Assembly (NCBI RefSeq): GCF_900095205.1
Contig: NZ_LT606951.1
Coordinates: 310,001 to 374,000 of the forward strand
Reading direction: 5' to 3'
DNA from: Polynucleobacter necessarius
GTDB taxonomy: Bacteria > Pseudomonadota > Gammaproteobacteria > Burkholderiales > Burkholderiaceae
DNA: 64,000 nucleotides
The notes beneath the pieces are model-generated. The model did not search any database and was not told the origin of the DNA. It was given only the letters and a program-made list of their open reading frames with translations. The translations under genes and the position numbers were made by a program. Positions 49,319 through 58,172 of the stretch are shown piece after piece (positions within the stretch are counted from its first letter, which is position 1; each line of letters opens with the position of its first letter).

Positions 49319-50260
49319 ATGATGACTCCTGATAAAGCAGAAATTCTGATGGCTCAGCTGCGCGGTTTTTGCGCAGGCGTAGATCGTGCGATCAATATTG
49401 TGAATGAGGCGCTCAATCGTTTTGGTGCGCCAATTTATGTTCGTCACGAAATTGTGCATAACGCTTATGTTGTAAATGAGTTGCGCGAGAAGGGTGCAGT
49501 TTTTGTAGAAGAACTGCATGAAGTTCCCAAAGGTGGCATTGTCGTGTTTAGTGCTCATGGCGTTTCTCAAGAAGTGCGCAAGGATGCTCAAGAGCGAGGT
49601 CTGCAGGTCTATGACGCAACATGTCCATTGGTGACGAAGGTTCATCTTGAGGTCGTCAAAATGTGTAAGGACGGCTATACAGTGTTGATGATTGGTCACG
49701 CTGGACATCCTGAGGTTGAGGGAACAATGGGCCAGGTCAAAGAGGGTGTTTTCTTGATTGAGAAAGTCGGTGATATTGGCTCCTTGCCTTTCTCTGCTGA
49801 TGAGAAGATAGCTTTTGTTACCCAGACAACGCTTTCAGTAGACGAGACAAAAGAAATTGTTGAAGCGTTAACGAAGAAGTTTCCCAATATTGTTCAGCCT
49901 CGTAAACAAGATATTTGTTATGCCACCCAGAATCGCCAAGATGCGGTGAAATTTATGGCGCCTCAAGTTGAGTTAGTTATTGTGGTGGGAAGTGCGACTA
50001 GCTCGAATTCCAATCGTTTGCGTGAGCTTTCTGAAAAGTTGGGTGTACCTTCTTACATGGTGGACTCACCTGAGCAATTAAAGCCAGAGTGGTTTATTGG
50101 AAAAAAGCGCATTGGTTTAACGGCAGGCGCATCGGCTCCGGAGAGCTTGGCTCAATCGATTGTTAAGCGCATTCAAGAGTTTGGTCCAAGGCAAGTCTGT
50201 GCATTAGATGGGGTTGTTGAGGATGTCACTTTTTCTTTGCCTAAAAATTTAGTTGATTGA
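49319..50260 (+). CDS. ispH: 4-hydroxy-3-methylbut-2-enyl diphosphate reductase
   Basis: Last step of the MEP isoprenoid pathway, a [4Fe-4S] enzyme of 313 residues. The three cluster Cys are in RGFCAGVDRAI, YDATCPLVTKVH and QDICYATQNRQDAV. The substrate residues are in HEIVHN, IGHAGHPEVEGTMG and VTQTTLSVDET. The first Cys motif reads AQLRGFCAGV where nearly all relatives have NPRGFCAGV; Pro to Leu is one C-to-T change. The rest is canonical and the frame is open. Confidence 0.96.
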   Translation: MMTPDKAEILMAQLRGFCAGVDRAINIVNEALNRFGAPIYVRHEIVHNAYVVNELREKGAVFVEELHEVPKGGIVVFSAHGVSQEVRKDAQERGLQVYDATCPLVTKVHLEVVKMCKDGYTVLMIGHAGHPEVEGTMGQVKEGVFLIEKVGDIGSLPFSADEKIAFVTQTTLSVDETKEIVEALTKKFPNIVQPRKQDICYATQNRQDAVKFMAPQVELVIVVGSATSSNSNRLRELSEKLGVPSYMVDSPEQLKPEWFIGKKRIGLTAGASAPESLAQSIVKRIQEFGPRQVCALDGVVEDVTFSLPKNLVD

Positions 50261-50322
50261 AGTTTGCATCCATAATAGAGGGGCTTTACATGATTAATTT
50301 AAAAGCGTCAAAAGTGATTTTT

Positions 50323-51482
50323 ATGAAAAGTGCTATTGCGCGGTATCCGTAGCAACTTTCATTCTTGCTGGTTGTGGAAAGAGCGATAACAAATCAGCGG
50401 CAGCTCCTGTGTAGATGGAGTGGAAGTCAAGATTGGTCACGTTGCTCCGTTAACCGGTCCGATTGCTCATTTGGGTAAAGATAACGAGAACGGCGCAAGA
50501 ATGGCGATTGAGGGAATCAATCAGTCCGACCTAACCATCGACGGAAAAAAGTAGTCCTCACTTTGGTTCCTGAGGGATGATGCAGAGGATCCGAAAATAG
50601 CAACTCAAGTAGCTCAAAAATTAGTTGATGCCAAGATGGTCGGTGTGGTGGGCCACTTAAATTCCGGAACTAGTATTCCGGCATCCAAAATTTACAGTGA
50701 TGCTGGTATTGCCCGGTCTCATTTTCAGCGACCAACCCCGATTACACCAAGCAAGGCTTTAAAACTACCTTCCGCTTAGTGGCGACGGATGCCCAGCAAG
50801 GCCCCGCATTGGCAAATTACGTTATCAATACCTTGGAAGGCTAAGACGGTAGCCATCATTGACGACTCTACTCAATACGGCAAAGGTTTGGCGGATGAGT
50901 TTGAAAAAACCATCAAGGCTGCAGGTTTGAAAGTCGTTACTCGGGAAGCTAGCAATAACAAGGCAATAGATTTCAAAGCGATTCTGACTAAGGTAAAAGG
51001 TAGTAAACCAGATGTCATCATGTATGGCGGCATGGATGCTACCGGAGGTCCATTGGCAAAACAAGCCACTGAGCTTGGTATTCGAGCAAAAGTCGTTGGT
51101 GGCGATGGCATGTGTACTGAGAAGTTAATTGAGTTGGCAGGAGAAGCAATTGTAAATGTGATTTGTTCTGAAGAAGGCATGGCTCTGCCTAAGATAGCTA
51201 AAGGCGCTGACTTCCAGAAGCGATTTAAAGAGCGCTTTAATGCTGATGTTCAGATTTATGCGGCCCTTCACATATGATGCTGTTTATGTTCTAGTTGATT
51301 CGATGAAGCGTGCAAATTCGACTGATCCTGTGAAGATATTGGCCGTGATGCCTGATACCAAAATGCAGGGCTTGATCGGCAATATTGCTTTTGATAACAA
51401 GGGTGATATGAAAGAGGGTGTGATTACCTTGTACGACTTCAAAGATAAAAAGAAAAATGTTTTTGATGTCATCAAGATGTAA
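50323..51482 (+). pseudogene. livJ: broken branched-chain amino-acid binding protein
   Basis: Relic of the periplasmic binding protein of a Liv-type ABC transporter. Lipoprotein signal (VATFILAGCGKSDNKSAAAP), then VEVKIGHVAPLTGPIAHLGK, the ligand-site segment LNSGTSIPASKIYSDAGIA, and the distal part TVAIIDDSTQYGKGLADEF lie in alternating frames. I count at least six frame breaks, among them a run of A one base short near 50550, an extra G near 50575 (EGD for ED), an extra base near 50842 and an extra G near 51262 (ATYAPFTYDAVY once restored). It heads a ruined five-gene operon. Confidence 0.9.
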
Positions 51483-51558
51483 TGATCCTTTAGGAAAAAA
51501 TAGCACCGCAGTATAGCGGCGCCATTTTTTATCAAGTCTAAATTCATTCTCGAACTTA

Positions 51559-52501
51559 ATGGATATTCTTCTTCAGCAGATCGTTAACGGCTTAGTGCTC
51601 GGCAGTATCTATGCATTGATCGCTTTGGGATACACCATGGTGTATGGTGTTTTGGGAATCATTAATTTTGCTCATGGTGAAGTTTTGATGATTGGCGCCA
51701 TGGTATCGCTTTCATTATTGCGACTGATTTTGAATCTGACGGGCGATTTGCCTGGTTGGCTTACGCTATTAATAATATTGCCAGTCACCATGGCAGTTTG
51801 TGCGGGATTGAGTTATTGGATTGAGCGAATTGCTTACAGACCTTTACGAAATGCGCCCCGATTGGCTCCTTTGATTTCAGCGATCGGCATGTCAATTCTT
51901 TTGCAAACTATTGCAATGATGATTTGGTCGCGCAATCCGATGACCTATCCTCAACTTCTGCCATCTACCCCAATTGATTTGTGGAGCGCCGGCGCATCGA
52001 TTACAGGAAAAGAAATTGTCATCATCGTGGTGGCTCTAGTAGTGATATTAGGACTATTGTTCTTAGTAGAAAAAACAAAGCTAGGTAGGGCTATGCGCGC
52101 TACCGCTGAACAGACTCAAATAGCTGCATTAATGGACGTTAATCCTAATCGTGTGATTTCAATTTTACCTTTATGTTGGGTGGCGCGTTGGCGGCTTTGG
52201 CTGGAGTCATAATTGCTAGCAACCTATGGCAATGTCCATTTTTATATGGGCTTTATTCCAGGCCTCAAAGCTTTTACTGCAGCCGTTCTTGTGGTGGCAT
52301 TGGCAATCTTCAGGGCGCAATGCTAGGAGGCTATTGCTTTTAGGGTTGATTGAGTCTTTGGGTGCAGGATATATTGGTGAGCTGACAGGCAGTGTGTTTG
52401 GCTCTAACTATCAAGATATCTTTGCATTCCTTGTTTTGATATTGGTATTGGTTTTGCGACCTATGGGGCTGTTGGGTGAAAAGATTTCAGATCGTGCCTA
52501 A
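51559..52501 (+). pseudogene. livH: broken branched-chain amino-acid permease LivH
   Basis: First membrane subunit of the Liv transporter. The frame is good for about 205 residues (QQIVNGLVLGSIYALIALGY, YGVLGIINFAHGEVLMIGAM, RPLRNAPRLAPLISAIGMS). It breaks near 52160-52170, where two extra T interrupt NRVISITFMLGGALAALAG. Further breaks follow near 52216, 52293 and 52330. The last part in register is GLIESLGAGYIGELTGSVFG to LRPMGLLGEKISDRA. Confidence 0.9.
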
Positions 52502-52511
52502 AGGCTTCATT

Positions 52512-53586
52512 GTGAATCGACTAAGCCGCTCGGCCTATTTATGGCTTGGAGTGATTGCATTGGTTCTGTTGCCTTGGGTGGTTGGGGCGGCTGGAGGTAA
52601 TTATTGGGTTCGTGTACTGGACTTTGCCCTGCTTTATATCGTTTTAGCCCTCGGCTTAAATGTAGTGGTGGGGTTTTGCCGGATTATTGGACCTGGGATA
52701 TATCGCTTTTTATGCCTTAGGCGCATACAGTTTTGCATTATTGGCTTCGCCGCATTTACCTCAGCAGTTTGAAACGATTGCGGCAGCATTTCCAGAGGGT
52801 ATGCACTTTTCACCCTGGATGGTGGCGATCTTCTCGATTATTTTGGCTGCATTATTTGGAATCACCTTAGGCTTGCCAATGCTTCAGTTATGTGGCGATT
52901 ATTTGACAATTGTTACCTTGGGCTTTGGCGAAATTATTCGTATCTTTATGAACAATCTGGATCGGCCATTAAATCTGACCAATGGTCCTAAGGAGATTTC
53001 CGCTATAGATCCGATTCAATTCTTTGGTATTTCTTTTGCCAAAACTTTAGATTTAGGTTTTATTAAAATACCCGGTTTGTATTTGGTGTTCTATCTATTT
53101 TTATCCCTGGGAGTATTAGTAACAATCGTCTGCTTACGCCTGCAAGACTCTCGCATTGGACGCGCTTGGGTTGCAATTCGTGAAGATGAGATTGCAGCCA
53201 AAGCCATGGGTATCAATACGCGGAATATGAAATTATTGGCTTTTGCAATTGGCGCCTCTTTTGCTGGTGTCGCGGGCGTATTATTTTCTGCTTTTCAAGG
53301 TTTTGTTTCTCCCGAATCTTTTACGTTATGGGAGTCCATCGTAGTTCTAGCTATGGTCGTGCTAGGTGGTATTGGACATATTCCAGGGGTGATCTTAGGG
53401 GCAGTATTGTTTGCGATATTCCCAGAAATCTTATGCGGCATCGCTCAACCAGTACAGCAAGCGCTATTTGGGCATGTCATTGTTGATGTCGAGATTATTC
53501 GTCAATTGATTTATGGCTTGGCTTTAATTTTGATCATGCTTTATCGCCCTGGCGGTATTTGGCAAAAGAGCGGGGCAAAGCAATGA
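52512..53586 (+). pseudogene. livM: broken branched-chain amino-acid permease LivM
   Basis: Second membrane subunit. The first 55 or so residues (YLWLGVIALVLLPWVVGAAG, LYIVLALGLNVVVG) are in one frame; the remaining 290 (LDLGYIAFYALGAYSFALLA to YRPGGIWQKSG) are in another. One extra T in TTTT near 52675 is the only frame break I see; three T give VVGFAGLLDLGYIAFYALGA. Also LCGDYLTIVTLGF has Cys where relatives have Arg. The start is uncertain (GTG 52512). Its TGA overlaps the livG ATG. Confidence 0.88.
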
Positions 53587-54209
53587 CCAACCCCCGCCTA
53601 ATTTAATTTTGGATGTGGCAGATGTCTCTAAGCGCTTTGTGGTGGAGTCCAGGCCCTTGAATTCGTTGGTCTGCAAGTGTCTCATGGTTCAATTGTGGGC
53701 CTTATTGGTCCGAATGGTGCTGGTAAGACAACATTCTTTAATGTCATTACCGGGCCTGTATCCTGCGGATACTGGAATTTTTTTATTTAATGGCAAATCC
53801 TATTTTCCAGAGTCGGTATCAGAGGTTACCAAGTCGGGTTTAGCGAGAACATTTCAGAACATTCGTCTTTTTGGTGAAATGACGGTTCTCGAAAATGTGA
53901 TGGTGGGGTGTCATTGCCGCTCCAAAGCAGGCTTGCTAGGTGCCATTTTTCGCTTTCCATCTACTAGGCATGAAGAGCGGGCGATAAGAAGTAAAACGCA
54001 TAAAAATTAGAGTTACGCGAGTTATTGCTCAGAATCCGAGCTGACGGTAAAACAATCTTGCTGATTGAGCATGATTGAGTTTGGTGATGGGTATCTGTGA
54101 TAGTCTGACGGTATTGGATTATGGCAAAGTGATTGCTTCGGGAAACTCTGCAGATGTGCGCGTCCATCCAGAGGTGATTAAAGCTTATCTTGGTCAGGGA
54201 ATTGCATGA
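53583..54209 (+). pseudogene. livG: broken and internally deleted ATPase LivG
   Basis: First ABC ATPase of the Liv transporter. One C is missing from the C run near 53591-53595, so the frame is lost after seven codons. Walker A ([17 protein letters not shown]) and the Q-loop part (SGLARTFQNIRLFGEMTVLE) survive in pieces. After the stop near 54010 the sequence jumps to RADGKTILLIEHD and LTVLDYGKVIASGNSADVR: the ABC signature and Walker B are gone. The remnant has 627 bases against about 765 for a normal gene, so roughly 140 bases are lost. Confidence 0.88.
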
Positions 54210-54212
54210 TGA

Positions 54213-54924
54213 ATGGCTTTTCTTGTAAAAGATTTAAAAGAAGTGGCTTATGGCAGCATTAATGCTGTTAAGGGAATCGATTTGCATGTTAACCATGGTG
54301 AATTAGTGGCCTTAATAGGCGCGAATGGCGCTGGTAAAAGTTCTACAATAAAAGCCATTGCAGGCTTATTGTCATCAACCGCTGGTGAGATTGAGTTTGA
54401 GAATCTGGACACTAAAAAGCTTCCAGCTTATGAATTGGTTCGACTGGGATTAGGTATGGTTCCGGAAGGGCGTGGTGTGTTTAAGCGCATGACTATTTTG
54501 GAAAACCTCCAAATGGGCGCCTACTTAAAATCGGATGCAAAAGAAATTGCGCGCAAGCTAGAAGAAATCTACACATACTTTCCGAGATTAAAAGAGCGAC
54601 TATTTCAGTTGGCTGGCACGCTTTCTGGGGGAGAGCAGTAAATGGTTGCCATGGGTTAGGGCGATGATGGCAGAGCCAAAGTTATTACTCTTAGATGAGC
54701 CTTCTATGGGTCTCTTGCTGATCATGGTCGAAACTATCTTTGACGTCATACGTAGCCTGTCTTCTAGCGGCATGACCATTTTGTTAGTTGAGTAGAACGC
54801 GCGCCTTGCTTTGAGGATGGCTAGGCGAGCCTATGTCATGGAAAGCGGTTTAATTACTCTGAGTGGATCTGGCAAGGAATTGCTCGAGGATCCAATGGTA
54901 AAAATTGCCTATCTAGGTGAGTAG
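54213..54924 (+). pseudogene. livF: broken ATPase LivF
   Basis: Second ABC ATPase. The frame is good for 142 residues, with Walker A ALIGANGAGKSSTIKAIAGL and the signature LSGGEQ, and stops at TAA 54639-54641 where relatives have Gln (LSGGEQQMVAMGRAMM). An extra T near 54656 shifts the frame. Walker B is intact in sequence (KLLLLDEPSMGL), but the next residues read LLIM where relatives have APIM. A TAG at 54793-54795 replaces the Gln of LLVEQNARLALRMA. Two stop codons and a shift leave no working subunit. Its last codons form part of a terminator for argD on the other strand. Confidence 0.9.
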
Positions 54925-54932
54925 ATAGGCAA
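54900..54932 (-). terminator. rho-independent terminator for argD inside the livF relic
   Basis: TTGCCTATCTA (54905-54915) pairs fully with TAGATAGGCAA (54922-54932) around GGTGAG. On the minus strand the stem is followed by five T (54904-54900), so it stops transcripts from argD. The plus side has no T run. Confidence 0.82.
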
Positions 54933-54947
54933 TGGGTTAGGTAAGTC

Positions 54948-56141
54948 TTAAGCCACTTCTTTGAGTAACTCACGTAGCATATTGCACATCTGACGAATTT
55001 CATCATCGGATACATTCAAGGCAGGCATAAAGCGCAATAGGTTTGGTCTAGGCGAGTTAATTAATAAACCTTCAGGGCTATGATCCCTTGCGAGTTCAAC
55101 CAGTTTCCCGCCTATATCTTTGCCTAACATCAAAGCCCGCAGTAAACCTTCACCACGTTCACCTTCCAGATTGAATTCAACACAAAGATTGAGTAACTCC
55201 GCTTTCAGTAATTCGCCTTTGGCTTTTACGCTGTCTAAGAATCCAGGGGCTAAGAGTTGCTCGATGACGCTAATGCCTACAGCTGTCATAAGGGGATTGC
55301 CATTATAAGTGCCCCCTTGATCTCCAGGCACAAAGCAGGCCACATTATTAGTTGCCAGTAGCGCTGCCAAAGGAACGCCACCTCCAATGCCTTTGCCCAA
55401 GGTCATGATGTCAGGTTCAATGCCGTAGTTTTGGTAAGCAAACAGCATGCCAGTTCGTCCACAACCAGCTTGCACTTCATCAGCAATCAAAAGGATGCTA
55501 TTTTCTTTAGTGAACTTGCGCAGTTCACGCATAAATTCTTTAGTGGCTGGAATGACGCCACCTTCTCCCTGAACAGGCTCGAGCATGACTGCCACTGTTT
55601 TATCAGTAACGAGTTTTTTGGCTGACTCTAAGTTGTTTAAATCTGCTTTAGGAAACCCCGCTACCTGAGGGGCAAACATGGTATCCCAGCCTGGCTTACC
55701 TGAGGCGCTCATGGTTGTCAAGGTGCGCCCATGAAAACTATGATCAAACGTAATGATTTCAAAAGCGCCCGATTTATTGAGTTGACCCCATTTGCGAGCT
55801 AGTTTGATTGCGCCTTCATTGGCTTCTGCACCGCTATTGGCGAAGAAAACCTTATCAAAGCAACTATTTTCAGTCAGGAGATTAGATAGCCCAATCATGG
55901 GTTCGTTGTAGAACGTAGGACTTGGATTAATCAACTTATTTGCTTGCGCATTCAGTGCCTCAATCATCTCTGTGTTGCCATGACCTAAACAATTCACCGC
56001 CCAACCTTGCAGGAAGTCCAAATAACGTTTGCCATTGTTGTCGATCAGCCAAGAGCCTTTACCTTCGACCATGATGACTTCTGGACGTGGGGTAATGAAC
56101 ATCACTGCATCGGTATCAATAGTCTGTACGGGATTATTCAT
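54948..56141 (-). CDS. argD: acetylornithine transaminase (class III aminotransferase)
   Basis: PLP enzyme of arginine synthesis, 397 residues. Motifs: FANSGAEANEGAIKLARKWG for the phosphate of PLP, DHSFHGRTLTTMSASGKPGW, LIADEVQAGCGRTG, and MTLGKGIGGGVPLAALLA with the Schiff-base Lys. This order fits ArgD and also succinylornithine transaminase; argF and argG in the window favour ArgD. It is convergent with the ruined liv operon and uses a terminator within livF. Confidence 0.9.
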   Translation of the reverse strand: MNNPVQTIDTDAVMFITPRPEVIMVEGKGSWLIDNNGKRYLDFLQGWAVNCLGHGNTEMIEALNAQANKLINPSPTFYNEPMIGLSNLLTENSCFDKVFFANSGAEANEGAIKLARKWGQLNKSGAFEIITFDHSFHGRTLTTMSASGKPGWDTMFAPQVAGFPKADLNNLESAKKLVTDKTVAVMLEPVQGEGGVIPATKEFMRELRKFTKENSILLIADEVQAGCGRTGMLFAYQNYGIEPDIMTLGKGIGGGVPLAALLATNNVACFVPGDQGGTYNGNPLMTAVGISVIEQLLAPGFLDSVKAKGELLKAELLNLCVEFNLEGERGEGLLRALMLGKDIGGKLVELARDHSPEGLLINSPRPNLLRFMPALNVSDDEIRQMCNMLRELLKEVA

Positions 56142-56207
56142 GCTGATATAGGATGATTGGTAATAAAAAGAAGTTCTATTATCTCGCTGATTCGACTTTT
56201 GCAGTTC

Positions 56208-57254
56208 TTAAGATATCGCCAAATCAGCGGCGTTGGTAAACGAGTCTGCAAAGAATTCTTCTTCAGGAAGATGACATTGGGATGAAAAGTCATTTCTGGC
56301 GGCATTGACCATCACTGGTGCTCCACAGGCATACACCTGAAAGCCCTTCATATTCGGATGGTCATCCATGGCCGCCTGATGAACAAAGCCGGTGCGACCT
56401 TGCCAAGCATCCTCCGCTAGGGCATCTGATATGACTGGAATGTACTGAAAGTCAGGGATCTCATTTGCCCAGCTTTTACAAAGAACATCCAAGTACAGGT
56501 CGCTTGGGCGATGTCCACCCCAGTAGAGGTGAATTGGACGATAGATATTTTTTGCTTGCATTTGTTCAATGATGGATTTGATCGGGGCAAAGCCTGTTCC
56601 AGCCGCAACAAAGATGATGGGTTTTTTGGAGTCTTCTCGTAAAAAGAAGCTACCTAATGGCCCTTCAAAACGAAGAATATCCTTTTCTTTTAGGGCTGGA
56701 GTAGATACTCCAAAGACAAAGTCAGTAAATAGACCACCCGGTAAATGTCGGATATGTAGCTCTAGAGGGCCTTCCTGCTCAGGTGCATTCGCTATTGAAT
56801 AGGCACGACGCTGACCATCTTTAAGAAGAAACTCTATGTATTGACCAGCCAGAAACTGAAAACGCTCAGCCGCGGGTAGCTGTAGTTTCAAAATAGCAAC
56901 ATCGTCACTAGGTTTCTGAATGGTATTTACGCGACAGGGGACTTTACGAATTGCAATATCCCCAGCTCCTTGAACTTCACGTGCTTCGATTAGGAGGTCC
57001 GACTGTGGGTGGGCGCAACAAAACAGAATACTGCCTGATGTCTCATCAGCTTTGCTAAGAGTGCTTTCACTATGTTGCCCGTGTGTGACTTGCCCCTCTA
57101 AGGCTTTGCCCTTGCAAGAACCACAGGCGCCATTTTTACAACCATAAGGAAGGTTAATACCTTGGCGAAGAGCAGCCTCCAAAAGGGTTTCATCTGGATT
57201 CACTGTAAATTGTTTACCGCTCGTTTTGAGCGTGACTTGGTAAGACACTCTCAT
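56208..57254 (-). CDS. 2Fe-2S flavoprotein reductase (CDP-6-deoxy-delta-3,4-glucoseen reductase-like)
   Basis: Electron-transfer protein of 348 residues. The N-terminal ferredoxin domain has the 2Fe-2S ligands in GCKNGACGSCKGKALEG and FCCAHP; the flavin domain has AYSIANAPEQEG with the RxYS motif; the NAD domain has FVAAGTGFAPIKSIIEQM and YACGAP. Relatives are annotated as CDP-6-deoxy-glucoseen reductase or as phenol-hydroxylase reductase; the true partner is unknown. Start is ATG 57254 in preference to TTG 57263. It is divergent from the epimerase-like gene with only 21 bases between starts. Confidence 0.87.
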   Translation of the reverse strand: MRVSYQVTLKTSGKQFTVNPDETLLEAALRQGINLPYGCKNGACGSCKGKALEGQVTHGQHSESTLSKADETSGSILFCCAHPQSDLLIEAREVQGAGDIAIRKVPCRVNTIQKPSDDVAILKLQLPAAERFQFLAGQYIEFLLKDGQRRAYSIANAPEQEGPLELHIRHLPGGLFTDFVFGVSTPALKEKDILRFEGPLGSFFLREDSKKPIIFVAAGTGFAPIKSIIEQMQAKNIYRPIHLYWGGHRPSDLYLDVLCKSWANEIPDFQYIPVISDALAEDAWQGRTGFVHQAAMDDHPNMKGFQVYACGAPVMVNAARNDFSSQCHLPEEEFFADSFTNAADLAIS

Positions 57255-57275
57255 TCCTTTCAATAAATCGTTACG

Positions 57276-58172
57276 ATGTCACTTATGCAATCTTTTGGTA
57301 AACCATCCATCCTGATTATTGGCTGTGGAGACATCGGACTTCGTGTAGCTAAACAGCTTTCGCGAAGTCATCGTGTTTTTGCTCTCACTTCCCAACGTAA
57401 TCGCTTTCAGGAGTTGAGGAAGGTTGGCGCAATCCCAATTTTAGGGAATCTGGATCATCCAGAATCTTTATGGCGCCTCAGCGGATTAGCTCAAACCGTG
57501 ATCCATTTAGCGCCACCACAAAATAGTGGGAATCGTGATTGCCGAACCCGCAACCTCATTCGAATTTTAGCCCAAGGCCCCAATGCCGTCAGGCGCCTCA
57601 TTTATATCAGCACGACTGGTGTATATGGTGATCATCAGGGCGCCAAAGTGAGTGAGGTGACTCCAGTAAACCCACAAAGCGAGCGCGCCAAGAGACGAGT
57701 TGATGCTGAATGTGCCCTACGTCTTTGGGCGCCTGCGCATGGGGTAACTTTAACGATTCTGCGTGTTCCAGGGATTTATGCATCTGACCGACTGCCGATT
57801 GAACGCCTTCAGGCTAAAACACCTGCCTTAGTGCATCAGGAGGATGCCTATTCCAATCATATTCATAGCGATGATTTGGCAAGATTGGTGTGCGCCGCAG
57901 TTTATTTTGCAAAGCCGCAGCGGGTTATCAATGTGTGTGATGGTAATGAAACAAAAATGGGCGATTACTTTGATGAAGTGGCCGATGCATTTGGCTTGGA
58001 AAGACCGGCTCGATTGCCAAGTAGCGAACTGCAAAAAGTGGTTAGTCCAATGCTTTGGTTTTTTATGCGCGAATCTCGCAGAGTGACGAACACCCGCATA
58101 CATGAACTCAGAATGCCGCTACGCTATCCCAGCGTAGGACATTTTTTGAAAGCTATTTCCAAGAATCCTTAA
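57276..58172 (+). CDS. NAD-dependent epimerase/dehydratase-like SDR protein
   Basis: Atypical short-chain dehydrogenase of 298 residues, similar to YeeZ. The Rossmann loop is IIGCGDIGLRVAKQL. An active-site-like region is RRLIYISTTGVYGDHQGAKV, where YGD replaces the YxxxK of classical SDR enzymes. The middle has ILRVPGIYASDRLPIERLQ and the C-terminus YPSVGHFLKAI. The substrate is not known. Its end overlaps glnS by 20 bases in convergent order. Confidence 0.8.
   Translation: MSLMQSFGKPSILIIGCGDIGLRVAKQLSRSHRVFALTSQRNRFQELRKVGAIPILGNLDHPESLWRLSGLAQTVIHLAPPQNSGNRDCRTRNLIRILAQGPNAVRRLIYISTTGVYGDHQGAKVSEVTPVNPQSERAKRRVDAECALRLWAPAHGVTLTILRVPGIYASDRLPIERLQAKTPALVHQEDAYSNHIHSDDLARLVCAAVYFAKPQRVINVCDGNETKMGDYFDEVADAFGLERPARLPSSELQKVVSPMLWFFMRESRRVTNTRIHELRMPLRYPSVGHFLKAISKNP

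Noticed and set aside
49100..49708. 202-residue minus-strand frame across the slpA-type gene and ispH
   Set aside because: Antisense to two strongly conserved genes; composition is that of a shadow frame.
50323..54924. New multi-gene system of short proteins at 50-55 kb
   Set aside because: The short frames reassemble into five known Liv transporter subunits once frame breaks are corrected.
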